Notes under the pieces: model-generated
What the model was told of the DNA's origin: nothing
Database searches by the model: none
Seen by the model: only the letters and a program-made list of their open reading frames with translations
Virus record (IMG/VR): IMGVR_UViG_3300025133_000147
Coordinates: 1 to 52,763 of that record
Length of the DNA: 52,763 nt
Reading direction: 5' to 3' (one strand)
Source of the DNA: a virus
Shown: positions 25,167 through 31,372 of the stretch, piece by piece
How the letters are laid out: each line of letters starts with the position of its first letter
How positions within the stretch are numbered: the first letter of the stretch is position 1
Position numbers and translations under genes: made by a program

Positions 25167-26061
25167 TGTTATTCTCCTTTAACTCTGTGTGCCGTTGGTC
25201 TAACACCTTGAAAGAATCCTTCGTCACTGCACCTACGCACAGGTCGAAGTAGGGGCACCTGCCCCGGTTAACGCAGGATTGCGTACTGCGGATTGGAATC
25301 GCCCGCCCAGTCCGTATCTCAGAGACACGAAGGTGGGTAGCCCACGCCTGAGCAGCCCAGTCAGATATCTGCTCGTCCGTCCTCTCAACAAGCACCTCAA
25401 AGAAGTAGAATTCAGGACGGTCTAGATAGTCCTGAGTCAGCCTCTCTATGTACTCGCCAAGCTCTTCTGTTTTCTTCTGCCTAATGGTTGGCTTCTTCGC
25501 CACCCGGTAGACCATCTTGCGAACAGGCACACCGAAGTGCTGACTAGCTGCCCACATGTAGGTGCTCACTTGGAAGTCAATCTCCAGGCGAGTCATGTAC
25601 TCACGGCTAACCTGGGCTGCAGTCTTCCACTCACCTAGCACCACCTCGCCAGGGAAGTTCGGATGCGTTCCATTCCAGACGCCGTCGATGACACCTTGAA
25701 GAGAATGCTTCCTGCTTGCCCTGTTAGTAGACGGGTTACGAAGGGGGACGCTGAACCCTAGTTCGTGGATGTCAGGCCACAGAATCCAGTTGTCCAACGC
25801 TCCACCTACCATCGCAGCAACAGTGGCCTCGCGCACAGCAGCGACAGACCCCTCCCACTTGCTCCATGTAGGAGAGTCCTCACGCATGGCGGTGATAGCT
25901 GCGTCAACAGACTGGTGCTCAAGCCCAGCGTGATACCCAGTGCCCATCAACAGGGCAGGGTGCGTATCAAAAGGGACAAGCAGTTTGTTGTAGCGGATAT
26001 CGTGTCGTACCTCGCATCGAGAGAATGTAGATAGCTCTGATTGTGTGAGTGGTTCAGCCAT
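25150..26061 (-). CDS. PD-(D/E)XK exonuclease, Cas4/RecB type with iron-sulfur cysteines
   Basis: 303 aa from the ATG at 26,061, chosen because the longer frame would cover the upstream gene end and MAEPLTQSELSTFSRC is the usual N-terminus. Motifs: GVIDGV with D126, GEWK with E144 and K146, and QVSTY (Q164, Y168) of the RecB nuclease fold. Cys16 together with Cys263, Cys269 and Cys275 matches the four-cysteine iron-sulfur arrangement of Cas4/AddB nucleases. It makes single-stranded ends for the adjacent ATPase and SSB, forming a complete recombination module. Confidence 0.85.
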   Translation of the reverse strand: MAEPLTQSELSTFSRCEVRHDIRYNKLLVPFDTHPALLMGTGYHAGLEHQSVDAAITAMREDSPTWSKWEGSVAAVREATVAAMVGGALDNWILWPDIHELGFSVPLRNPSTNRASRKHSLQGVIDGVWNGTHPNFPGEVVLGEWKTAAQVSREYMTRLEIDFQVSTYMWAASQHFGVPVRKMVYRVAKKPTIRQKKTEELGEYIERLTQDYLDRPEFYFFEVLVERTDEQISDWAAQAWATHLRVSEIRTGRAIPIRSTQSCVNRGRCPYFDLCVGAVTKDSFKVLDQRHTELKENNNEPTS

Positions 26062-26401
26062 CGTTGTTCGCCTTAGACATGCGAGCAAAGATCTCAGCGT
26101 CACGGGAGGAAGGGATGCCAAGCATCTCTCTCACCCTTGCAACGTTCTGCCTTGAGCAGCCAACGAGTTTAGCAACCTCTGCGTCTGGGATCTTACCCAG
26201 CCCATCCCACTCAGGGCCGCGCTCTTTACGCAACCCAGGCTTACCAGCGATAGGACCCTTGCCACGGATGGTGGTCTTGTCGCAGATGTAGCTTCGTATC
26301 GTGGGTAGGCTCACCCCATACCGCGTTGCCAGGGCAGACAAACTGTCACCCATCTCGTACTCAGCAACGCACTTCTCTAACTGTTCTTCTGTAATTTTCA
26401 T
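26054..26401 (-). CDS. Double helix-turn-helix DNA-binding protein
   Basis: A 115-aa protein with two predicted HTH units: SLSALATRYGVSLPTIRSYI (about 19-38) and AEVAKLVGCSRQNVARVREML (about 74-94), separated by a basic linker. It has a GGAGG ribosome site and is preceded by a 14-bp hairpin leader. It overlaps the nuclease gene by 8 bases, so a regulatory role over the recombination operon or at a phage DNA site is plausible. Confidence 0.7.
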   Translation of the reverse strand: MKITEEQLEKCVAEYEMGDSLSALATRYGVSLPTIRSYICDKTTIRGKGPIAGKPGLRKERGPEWDGLGKIPDAEVAKLVGCSRQNVARVREMLGIPSSRDAEIFARMSKANNDG

Positions 26402-26415
26402 GGTGCCTCCAAGCA

Positions 26416-26455
26416 GTCCAGTAACTCCGCTGACAATATCACGGAGCTACTGGAC
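26416..26455 (-). promoter_or_regulatory. 14-bp leader hairpin upstream of the HTH gene
   Basis: Bases 416-429 pair with 442-455 around a 12-base loop. As minus-strand RNA all 14 positions pair (one G-U), whereas as plus-strand RNA the same position is an A-C mismatch, pointing to selection on the minus-strand transcript. It ends 15 bases before the HTH start codon, just 5' of the TTGGAGG ribosome site. Possible attenuator, operator or translational switch. Confidence 0.6.
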
Positions 26456-26472
26456 TTGGCTATGGCTGTTGT

Positions 26473-27447
26473 TTAATTAATGAGGGAGCGAAGGACGTTC
26501 GTTCCGCTGCGTACAAAGTCAGCACCAGAGCCCATCATCAAGGACTCAAAGCGCTGGTCACCACGAGTCTGACGGTGGTACCCGGCGTACTCAGTGATCG
26601 CATTGTATGCACCCCACGCAGTACCCTGAACACCAGGGATACGAGCACCCCGTCCGTCGTGGTAGAGCGAGGTGAGCGTGCTTCGGTTGTTGTCCGCTCG
26701 CGTCATGGCCCGCTTGCTGAACTCTCCATCCTCACTGACAGGCGGGGAGGGGAAGACCGTCAAGCAGAAATCAATCCAGTCGCTGGTTGTCATCGGAATG
26801 TCAGCCAGCTTCTTCATGAACTCATCGGACTCAGCGAAAGCATCCTGACCAACGCGAAGAACACGTCGAGCCTCAGCCGCATTGACCACCATGTTCTTCG
26901 TGTGGCGGATCCTAACAACCTCTCCCTTCGCCTGCTTTACAGCAACCCGTGCGACGTTTGAGCATGTCACTCGGATGCTGGTGAACATCGCTTGGAGAGC
27001 AGTCTTTCCGTCGTACCCGTTGAGCAGGAAGAGGTAGTGGTCAACCTTGTCGTTGGGGACAATCTCGACAGAGCCTATCTTGCAGAGCATCCAGATCTTA
27101 GCGCCCCCACCATCTACTCCAATGGTGTGGACCTTCATGTCTCCGTTCATGGCTATGTCGTCAGCGAACTGGGCGAACTGAAGGGGCTGGTAAAGCGAGA
27201 AGTTCTTCCCGGTCAGACCAAGGATCTCCTTAGTGTCGTCCCGCACCACAGCCCTGTAGTTATCCATCTCCATCTCTGGAGTAGTCCAGTTCGGACACGG
27301 CTGGGTGAACACCTTGTGCTTGCTAGCAGTGAAGTCTGCACGGGTGCCACGGATAGCCTCAACGGCTGTGTCCCCCCCATCCCCAACGTACTGTCCTCTG
27401 TTGCCCCAAGGGGTAGCGCCTTCGTATTGGTTTACTTCGATTGACAT
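26473..27447 (-). CDS. DUF932 (phage/plasmid-like TIGR03299) protein
   Basis: A 324-aa protein with the typical DUF932 course: YRAVVRDDTKEILGLTGKNF, a Gly-rich GVDGGGAKIW strand, HYLFLLNGYDGKTALQA, TSIRVTCSNV and a C-terminal AWGAYNAITEYAGYHRQTRG. The family is widespread in phages and plasmids; its biochemical function is unknown, though it often lies near recombination or replication genes, as here. It is preceded by a TTTTAAAAG hairpin abutting its ribosome site. Confidence 0.88.
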   Translation of the reverse strand: MSIEVNQYEGATPWGNRGQYVGDGGDTAVEAIRGTRADFTASKHKVFTQPCPNWTTPEMEMDNYRAVVRDDTKEILGLTGKNFSLYQPLQFAQFADDIAMNGDMKVHTIGVDGGGAKIWMLCKIGSVEIVPNDKVDHYLFLLNGYDGKTALQAMFTSIRVTCSNVARVAVKQAKGEVVRIRHTKNMVVNAAEARRVLRVGQDAFAESDEFMKKLADIPMTTSDWIDFCLTVFPSPPVSEDGEFSKRAMTRADNNRSTLTSLYHDGRGARIPGVQGTAWGAYNAITEYAGYHRQTRGDQRFESLMMGSGADFVRSGTNVLRSLIN

Positions 27448-27458
27448 GTTCTAACTCC

Positions 27459-27480
27459 TTTTAAAAGTGGTCTTTTAAAA
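27459..27480. repeat. TTTTAAAAG leader hairpin, copy 1
   Basis: TTTTAAAAG and CTTTTAAAA (9 bp) around TGGT. In minus-strand RNA the 3' arm runs directly into the AGGAG ribosome site of the DUF932 gene. An identical copy is at 34,065. Confidence 0.8.
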
Positions 27481-27532
27481 TTGTTTGGTGGTGTCGCCTA
27501 CGCCAGGATTGACGTAGACGACGGGTGGTCCC

Positions 27533-27550
27533 TTAACTCCTAGAAGTTAA
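27533..27550. repeat. TTAACT-type hairpin, variant
   Basis: TTAACT and AGTTAA around CCTAGA; the sequence between the arms is in reverse orientation relative to the other family members. It lies just 3' of the 27,563 gene. Confidence 0.55.
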
Positions 27551-27562
27551 GAGTGGTTGGGC

Positions 27563-28189
27563 TTACAGAAAGCTAACGCCAGGGGGCTCACAGACAGTGG
27601 GCTCCTTAGCAGGCTCACAGAAAGCCTTAATGGCATCCAACAGAGCCTGCTCTTTGTCAGGCAGGTTGCCCAGCTTTGACACAGCAGCCTCAGCGTCCTC
27701 AACGGAGAGGATGTTGCGACCTGTGACACGCTCAAAGACGGAGACGATGTCGCACTGGTCACTGAACCCCTGAGCCATAGACTTTGGGTCAGCCCAGGTA
27801 TGAGCGCAGTGCTCGCTCCACTCGTCTACTAGATCCATCGCGCTCTCAATCTCAGTAGGACAGGTGGAGCTATTAGACACAGCGGCGTAGACATCAAGGG
27901 CATCGCCTATGTCGTCAGTGTCGTGACCGTTGTGCTCTAAAATAGACAGGATACCCAGCGCTTCGCTTATCTTGTCGAGGTCTGTGGTGCTGTTGCCTTC
28001 AAGCTCTGCGTAGAACTCTACAGCGTGGATAATCTCGTCTGAGTCAGTGGTTGTTCCGTTGCTCTCAAGCGCTTCGTACAACTGGATAGCGTCGTCGTCA
28101 TCGCCGCTGTTGTTCTCAAGCTCGTACTCAATGGCCTTGGCGCACTCAAGGATGGACTCGATGTTCTCAGTGAGGGTGTCGGTGTTCAT
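27563..28189 (-). CDS. Acidic helical-repeat protein
   Basis: A 208-aa, very acidic protein. Residues about 9-113 hold five imperfect repeats of 20-23 residues with the pattern D-x-I-x-x-A-x-x-x-Y-x-x-L-E-x-N-[GS]-x-T, for example DDAIQLYEALESNGTTTDS and DEIIHAVEFYAELEGNSTTD. The C-terminal part differs (EWSEHCAHTW, NILSVEDAEAAVSKLG). Asp/Glu clusters on a helical solenoid could mimic DNA or act as a scaffold; both are speculation. It lies between DUF932 and a small helical protein, with its own ribosome site. Confidence 0.65.
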   Translation of the reverse strand: MNTDTLTENIESILECAKAIEYELENNSGDDDDAIQLYEALESNGTTTDSDEIIHAVEFYAELEGNSTTDLDKISEALGILSILEHNGHDTDDIGDALDVYAAVSNSSTCPTEIESAMDLVDEWSEHCAHTWADPKSMAQGFSDQCDIVSVFERVTGRNILSVEDAEAAVSKLGNLPDKEQALLDAIKAFCEPAKEPTVCEPPGVSFL

Positions 28190-28210
28190 GTTTCTATCTC
28201 CTAGTTCTAG

Positions 28211-28471
28211 TTAGCTGAGCGCAGGGACAGAAGTTGTCCCGGCTTGCTCGTCGGTTGAAAGGCTGTCCAACACAGCCTCAAAGGTCTTGGCAGAAAGCTC
28301 ACCTAGCCTCTGCTCTCCGTTAGGGTGGTTCTTCCAGACCTTCTCTAGCTTCTGCTCCATCAAGTAGAGCCAGTTGAACTGGTCGATAGCTGCGTTCGCA
28401 GCCTCAACGAGTTCTCCTAGAGACTTCCTGGCCTGCCATGCAGACCATTCCATTACGTCTTGTTCATCCAT
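28211..28471 (-). CDS. Small helical protein, unknown
   Basis: An 86-aa acidic protein, helical throughout (SLGELVEAANAAIDQFNWLY, then RLGELSAKTFEAVLDSLS). Its ribosome site AGGAGA falls in the loop of a TTAAC/GTTAA hairpin. The gene follows a candidate minus-strand promoter at about 28,532-28,560. No domain recognised. Confidence 0.6.
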   Translation of the reverse strand: MDEQDVMEWSAWQARKSLGELVEAANAAIDQFNWLYLMEQKLEKVWKNHPNGEQRLGELSAKTFEAVLDSLSTDEQAGTTSVPALS

Positions 28472-28474
28472 GTC

Positions 28475-28492
28475 TTAACTCTCCTGGGTTAA
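28475..28492 (-). promoter_or_regulatory. Hairpin with the ribosome binding site in its loop
   Basis: TTAAC and GTTAA arms enclose CCAGGAGA (minus strand), so the Shine-Dalgarno sequence of the 28,471 gene is presented in the loop. Related to the TTAACTTCTAAGGGTTAA family. Confidence 0.5.
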
Positions 28493-28531
28493 AGGCGGCG
28501 AGGCAGCACCGGAACACCCGATGTCACAGTC

Positions 28532-28560
28532 ACGCTACGCCTGTTGATATGCCTTGTCAA
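28532..28560 (-). promoter_or_regulatory. Candidate sigma-70-type promoter (TTGACA, 17, TAGCGT)
   Basis: On the minus strand, TTGACA is followed after 17 bases by TAGCGT, a weak -10. The -35 context CCTTGACA-x-GGC is shared with the stronger promoter at 32,532-32,560. It would drive 28,471 and downstream genes. Confidence 0.45.
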
Positions 28561-28573
28561 GGCCATGCACTAG

Positions 28574-28792
28574 TTATTTATTAGACTCACTTAGCCAGAG
28601 GACGAAGGCCACAGAGCAGTCACTACAGAGGGGACCTCCCGTGATGGTTGTGACGCTCTTGTGCTGGTGTACTGCGCCTAGTGGTAGCCCGTCTTCGACC
28701 TTCCCCTCACACCTGAAGCACAGTTCATGTGCCTTGCAGGTAAGGAGGAAGTCAGCTGGATCTTCACTGACGATAGTGTGTTTGTATTGCAT
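28574..28792 (-). CDS. Zinc-ribbon microprotein
   Basis: A 72-aa protein with two CxxC knuckles, CFRC at about 25-28 and CSDC at about 56-59, spaced 27 residues apart as in a zinc ribbon, plus a hydrophobic C-terminal helix (VAFVLWLSES). The ribosome site is GGAG. It is the first gene after the structured non-coding stretch at 28.8-29.05 kb. Possible small DNA- or protein-binding host modulator. Confidence 0.65.
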   Translation of the reverse strand: MQYKHTIVSEDPADFLLTCKAHELCFRCEGKVEDGLPLGAVHQHKSVTTITGGPLCSDCSVAFVLWLSESNK

Positions 28793-28821
28793 GTTTAGTT
28801 CTCCTGTTACTAGATGTAAGC

Positions 28822-28877
28822 GTAGCTATCTCCTCTCCTCTTCACCCCCTAGACGGGGGAGTAGAGGAGATAGCTAC
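28822..28877. repeat. Long perfect hairpin (15-bp stem)
   Basis: Bases 822-836 and 863-877 are perfect reverse complements (arm GTAGCTATCTCCTCT); the apical part adds CCCCC/GGGGG around TAGAC. This is the strongest stem-loop in the window. There is no T run on either side, so a simple terminator is unlikely. Confidence 0.75.
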
Positions 28878-28881
28878 TAGG

Positions 28882-28918
28882 TAAGTAGTAAGTAGTAAGT
28901 AGTACTAGTAGTAGTACT
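28882..28918. repeat. Tandem TAAGTAG x3 plus palindrome
   Basis: Three exact TAAGTAG units (882-902) run into the palindrome AGTACTA-GTAG-TAGTACT (901-918). The AGT/ACT triplet alphabet recurs at 37,163-37,251. Confidence 0.7.
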
Positions 28919-29002
28919 GCAGCTTTTGATCCCTATATAGTAATGGGAGCAGCCTATTGCGGAGGCAACTACCCTGGTTAAGCAAGCCTCTCAGAGCCCC
29001 GT

Positions 29003-29030
29003 GCTTAGCTCGCAGAGAGTGAGCCTAAGC
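29003..29030. repeat. Nine-bp hairpin with one bulge
   Basis: On the minus strand GCTTAG-G-CTC pairs with GAG-CTAAGC. Part of the structured stretch upstream of the 28,792 gene. Confidence 0.6.
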
Positions 29031-29060
29031 CCAGGCCCCTGCGAACTAGCAGGATGGATT

Positions 29061-29207
29061 CTAGAGGTAGTCACGGTCGTCCTCGCCCATCCTGAAGGGC
29101 ATGATAGGACGCATCTTATCTCTGTCACGGTTAATCCTGCGTGACATGTCAGCGTAGAGCTGTCGCTCACGTCGTTGCCACAGCCATTGTCGTATTGCTT
29201 CAAACAT
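29061..29207 (-). CDS. Basic 48-aa microprotein
   Basis: A small gene with an excellent ribosome site (AGGAGG, seven bases before ATG) that overlaps the end of the upstream gene by 8 bases. The product is Arg-rich and helical (MFEAIRQWLWQRRERQLY, then MSRRINRDRDKMRP). A nucleic-acid or membrane-surface interaction is possible. No family recognised. Confidence 0.6.
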   Translation of the reverse strand: MFEAIRQWLWQRRERQLYADMSRRINRDRDKMRPIMPFRMGEDDRDYL

Positions 29208-29661
29208 TCTTAGCCTCCTGTTCAGCTACCTCACGACCATCAAGGCAGTGTGTGCATGGTGTGGTTTCGTCGTAGTCGCATTGGACATACCCGCTCCCTT
29301 CGCAGTGCTCGCAGTGGAGCGGGCCAGCCGCATCGTGGATAGCCTTGGCTAGGGCATCCAGTGCGTGCTGATTGCTGGGGTTACGAACGACCCGCCGGGC
29401 AGCGGCGAGCAGGTCAGGGGCAGCAGCTATGAGCTTTCCGTCTGCGATATCGCTATCGTCATCGGCGGGCCACACTTCGGCTACGGTTTGGGCGGCACAG
29501 AGGCAGGGTATGCCAAGTAGCACCCCATCCGGGTCAGGCTCCTCGGGGGCACAGAGGCAGTCAAGGTTCCCCCATACTATCGAGACTCGGTTTCCACGGT
29601 GGAAGCAAGCCTTCGCTGTAACGATGGCTGTCCACGGCCCAGGTGTGTGTAGTTTTGTCAT
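29200..29661 (-). CDS. Early phage protein with DnaJ-type zinc finger
   Basis: 153 aa from the second ATG, which has the better spacing to AGGAG. It starts with the HTPGPW motif and carries LIAAAPDLLAAARRV at about 75-90, a pair of motifs widespread in phage early proteins of unknown role. The C-terminal CEHCEGSGYVQCDYDE plus CTHC is a DnaJ-like zinc-binding module (CxxCxGxG), suggesting a protein- or nucleic-acid-binding function. Confidence 0.7.
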   Translation of the reverse strand: MTKLHTPGPWTAIVTAKACFHRGNRVSIVWGNLDCLCAPEEPDPDGVLLGIPCLCAAQTVAEVWPADDDSDIADGKLIAAAPDLLAAARRVVRNPSNQHALDALAKAIHDAAGPLHCEHCEGSGYVQCDYDETTPCTHCLDGREVAEQEAKNV

Positions 29662-29690
29662 GTTCATTCTCCTTGTGTTGTGTGTTGGTT

Positions 29691-29708
29691 TTAACTTCTA
29701 AGGGTTAA
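29691..29708. repeat. TTAACTTCTAAGGGTTAA leader element, copy 1
   Basis: Inverted repeat TTAACTT and GGGTTAA around CTAA (with G-T pairs). It lies between the 29,712 stop codon and the ribosome site of the 29,661 gene. Confidence 0.75.
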
Positions 29709-29711
29709 GAG

Positions 29712-29891
29712 TTACTCGCTCTTCTTCTCTAGTTGTTCAATGGCTTTCCACGCCCTTGCTGTGTTCACACAGTGCCGCCGCATGAGTGGCGTTGGGTCAA
29801 TGCCGTGGTATCGGCACCAAAGCGCAAAGTAGACTGGCCCTCTATCCATCGCAGTTGTCATGCAGTTAGCTTTGTCTTCGTCGTTGTTCAT
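29712..29891 (-). CDS. Small early protein, unknown
   Basis: 59 aa from the ATG at 29,891, which follows GGAGG and overlaps the upstream TGA (ATGA). Contains ALWCRYHGIDPTPLMRRHCV, an amphipathic segment with two cysteines, and ends in a charged helix. No domain recognised. Confidence 0.55.
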   Translation of the reverse strand: MNNDEDKANCMTTAMDRGPVYFALWCRYHGIDPTPLMRRHCVNTARAWKAIEQLEKKSE

Positions 29892-30061
29892 GCTTCCTCC
29901 TCTTCGTCCTTGCACTCGCAAGGAGCTGTGTCTGTGTAAGGCTTGCCGCATTCACGACATGTGATGCAGTCCTCACAGTTTCCTGTGTCTGTCCATCCCA
30001 ACCAGCCGCATACATCGCAGCCGTAGATGTGATAGCCGTGGTCATAGTCTTCGTCTTCCAT
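29888..30061 (-). CDS. Cysteine-rich zinc-ribbon microprotein
   Basis: 57 aa from the ATG at 30,061, one base after the upstream gene ends. Four cysteine pairs (CDVC, CEDC, CREC, CEC) span residues about 15-50, enough for two zinc sites, and the ends are acidic. Such rubredoxin-like microproteins recur in this region; the target is unknown. Confidence 0.6.
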   Translation of the reverse strand: MEDEDYDHGYHIYGCDVCGWLGWTDTGNCEDCITCRECGKPYTDTAPCECKDEEEEA

Positions 30062-30062
30062 G

Positions 30063-30485
30063 TCATCCCTCGCAGCAGTCACCGATGAACAGGACAGGCG
30101 TAGCCCAGCCCGTTGCATTCGGTGCGTAGTGCATGTAGCCCGGTCCCTTGGTGTCGCAGGTATTGCAGCGCGAGGTGTCGCGCTCCCTGCCGTCGTGCCC
30201 CTGTTGAGCACAGCTTGCAGCGAACGCCTCAGACCGTAGCCTCTGGGCCTCTTCGACATCAGCGCGCACCCTGTAGCTGCCCTCGCTGATTACAACGGGG
30301 ATAGTGAGTCCACCTGCTGCAGCCTGGACAATACTGTCCGCTACTTGGGCATCAGGGATGATGGCTGTCCCATCGTTCAGCCTGTGGTCTAACGCCTGAT
30401 AGGCACGGGTAGGGGCGAACCTCTTCCCGGTCTGATGCAGGTCTAGGATCTCTTGGGTAACGGGTAGGTAGGTTGCGTAGGTCAT
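30063..30485 (-). CDS. Early protein with C-terminal cysteine motif, unknown
   Basis: A 140-aa protein, ATG overlapping the end of the 42-aa gene upstream. The N-terminal half is mixed alpha/beta (YLPVTQEILDLHQTGKRF, then GTAIIPDAQVADSI); the C-terminal half contains CNTC and a terminal GDCCEG. No known family by eye. Coupled to microproteins on both sides. Confidence 0.6.
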   Translation of the reverse strand: MTYATYLPVTQEILDLHQTGKRFAPTRAYQALDHRLNDGTAIIPDAQVADSIVQAAAGGLTIPVVISEGSYRVRADVEEAQRLRSEAFAASCAQQGHDGRERDTSRCNTCDTKGPGYMHYAPNATGWATPVLFIGDCCEG

Positions 30486-30610
30486 GTTCGTTTCTCCTTG
30501 TTAAGGTTGGGCCATGGAATTGGCGGTGTCTCGGCGCTACAGTAAGGGCAGTAGCCCCTAGGCCAGCGTGGTTTGTTGGTGCTGTATCCGCACACTCTGC
30601 ATATGTACAT
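30482..30610 (-). CDS. 42-aa zinc-ribbon microprotein
   Basis: Starts on TGATG overlap with the upstream stop and ends on an overlap with the next ATG, so it is fully coupled. Two CxxC knuckles, CRVC (residues 4-7) and CPYC (21-24), 13 residues apart, form a minimal zinc ribbon; the tail is Pro-rich and basic. Confidence 0.65.
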   Translation of the reverse strand: MYICRVCGYSTNKPRWPRGYCPYCSAETPPIPWPNLNKEKRT

Positions 30611-30813
30611 CAGTCCCCCCCCTCGCTTCGCTCGATGTGGTCAGCAATCATTCGCTCAAGTAACTCCACTCGGTAGCTTCCGTGACCAATCTGCTCCTTC
30701 AGCATCCAGTAGAGCATGCGTATCTCAGCGTGCATGCTGTCCACTAGGGGTTGAGCGATAGCGTGTAGTGCCATCGGGGTATCAGTTCGGTTTCTGTAGT
30801 TGTTGTCTTTCAT
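30610..30813 (-). CDS. Small helical protein (paralogue of the 31,091 gene product)
   Basis: 67 aa from the ATG at 30,813, preceded by AGGAG; longer in-frame starts lack one. The core MHAEIRMLYWMLKEQIG followed by a second helix resembles MEGAQVEIRAMYSLLIDLAG of the 79-aa protein upstream, so the two are probably old duplicates. Helical hairpin, unknown function. Confidence 0.6.
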   Translation of the reverse strand: MKDNNYRNRTDTPMALHAIAQPLVDSMHAEIRMLYWMLKEQIGHGSYRVELLERMIADHIERSEGGD

Positions 30814-30817
30814 GTTC

Positions 30818-31060
30818 TTACTCCTGTTCGTTGTTGTAGTAGTGCTCAGTGGCGTCGATAAACTTGATGACCTCACGGGCGAACGTGTAGTCAATCTCGC
30901 GGTCTGCTCCTGTCTCTTTGTGTGAAGCCATGTCTTCCCCCAACATCTCCTTAAGGATGCTGTTGGCTTCTTCTCGTTGTACGGATACGCGGGCCATGAA
31001 TGTGTACAAGAGGTCCCTCTGTGCGATGGCGTCCATTAGGTTTTCGTCTGGCATTCTCAT
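30818..31060 (-). CDS. Small helical protein, unknown
   Basis: An 80-aa acidic, helical protein with a perfect leader (AGGAG, six bases, ATG). Contains LLYTFMARVSVQREEANSIL and a Tyr-rich C-terminus (EHYYNNEQE). Four bases separate it from the next gene. No family recognised. Confidence 0.55.
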   Translation of the reverse strand: MRMPDENLMDAIAQRDLLYTFMARVSVQREEANSILKEMLGEDMASHKETGADREIDYTFAREVIKFIDATEHYYNNEQE

Positions 31061-31077
31061 GTCTATCTCCTGGGTTT

Positions 31078-31093
31078 TAACTTCTAAGAGTTA
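31078..31093. repeat. TAACTTCTAAGAGTTA leader element
   Basis: Arms TAACTT and GAGTTA around CTAA, directly 5' of the 31,060 gene's ribosome site and overlapping the stop codon of the 31,091 gene. Confidence 0.75.
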
Positions 31094-31330
31094 TGGGTTG
31101 TGAGTGGTGGGCTTCAGGTAGCCACGGCTGTCAGCCACGGTGTTGCTGATTCGTTTAGATATCGCAGCGTCCACCTCATTGACTGGCACCCCGATGTCAC
31201 CAGCTAGGTCGATGAGCAGGGAGTACATCGCCCTGATTTCAACCTGAGCACCCTCCATCGCTGGCCTGTCTAGGTCTGAGTGAGCCTTGGGTAGGGTCTT
31301 GCGACCACGGAAGTTTCTGTCCTTGAACAT
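31091..31330 (-). CDS. Small helical protein (paralogue of the 30,610 gene product)
   Basis: A 79-aa protein with a basic N-terminus (MFKDRNFRGRKTLPK) and a helical core (VEIRAMYSLLIDLAGDIGVP) resembling the 67-aa protein two genes downstream. The C-terminus is short and polar. It is preceded by the TTATTTATTC hairpin and AGGAG. Function unknown. Confidence 0.55.
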   Translation of the reverse strand: MFKDRNFRGRKTLPKAHSDLDRPAMEGAQVEIRAMYSLLIDLAGDIGVPVNEVDAAISKRISNTVADSRGYLKPTTHNP

Positions 31331-31346
31331 GTCTATCTCCTGTGAG

Positions 31347-31370
31347 TTATTTATTCGGCTGAATAAATAA
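31347..31370. repeat. TTATTTATTC leader hairpin, copy 1
   Basis: Perfect 10-bp stem TTATTTATTC with GAATAAATAA around GGCT, three bases 5' of the ribosome site of the 31,330 gene. An identical copy is at 32,950. Confidence 0.85.
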
Positions 31371-31372
31371 GG

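Larger units (their letters stand above)
28793..29060. other. Structured non-coding stretch
   Basis: Between minus-strand genes, 268 bp without a credible gene. It holds a 15-bp perfect stem-loop, three tandem 7-mers, a 7-bp palindrome, a 9-bp stem with a G bulge and a 5-bp hairpin right after the 29,061 stop codon. It could encode a small RNA or a long structured leader. I see no convincing promoter inside it. Confidence 0.5.

Noticed and set aside
26992-27444. Plus-strand frame of 150 codons opposite the DUF932 gene
   Set aside because: It mirrors a clearly conserved protein on the other strand; no ribosome site and no coherent protein pattern.
28882-28918. CRISPR array
   Set aside because: Units are 7 bases in direct tandem without spacers; no cas genes are present.
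29372-29701. Plus-strand frame of 109 codons opposite the HTPGPW protein gene
   Set aside because: Antisense shadow of a gene with recognisable motifs and a good leader.
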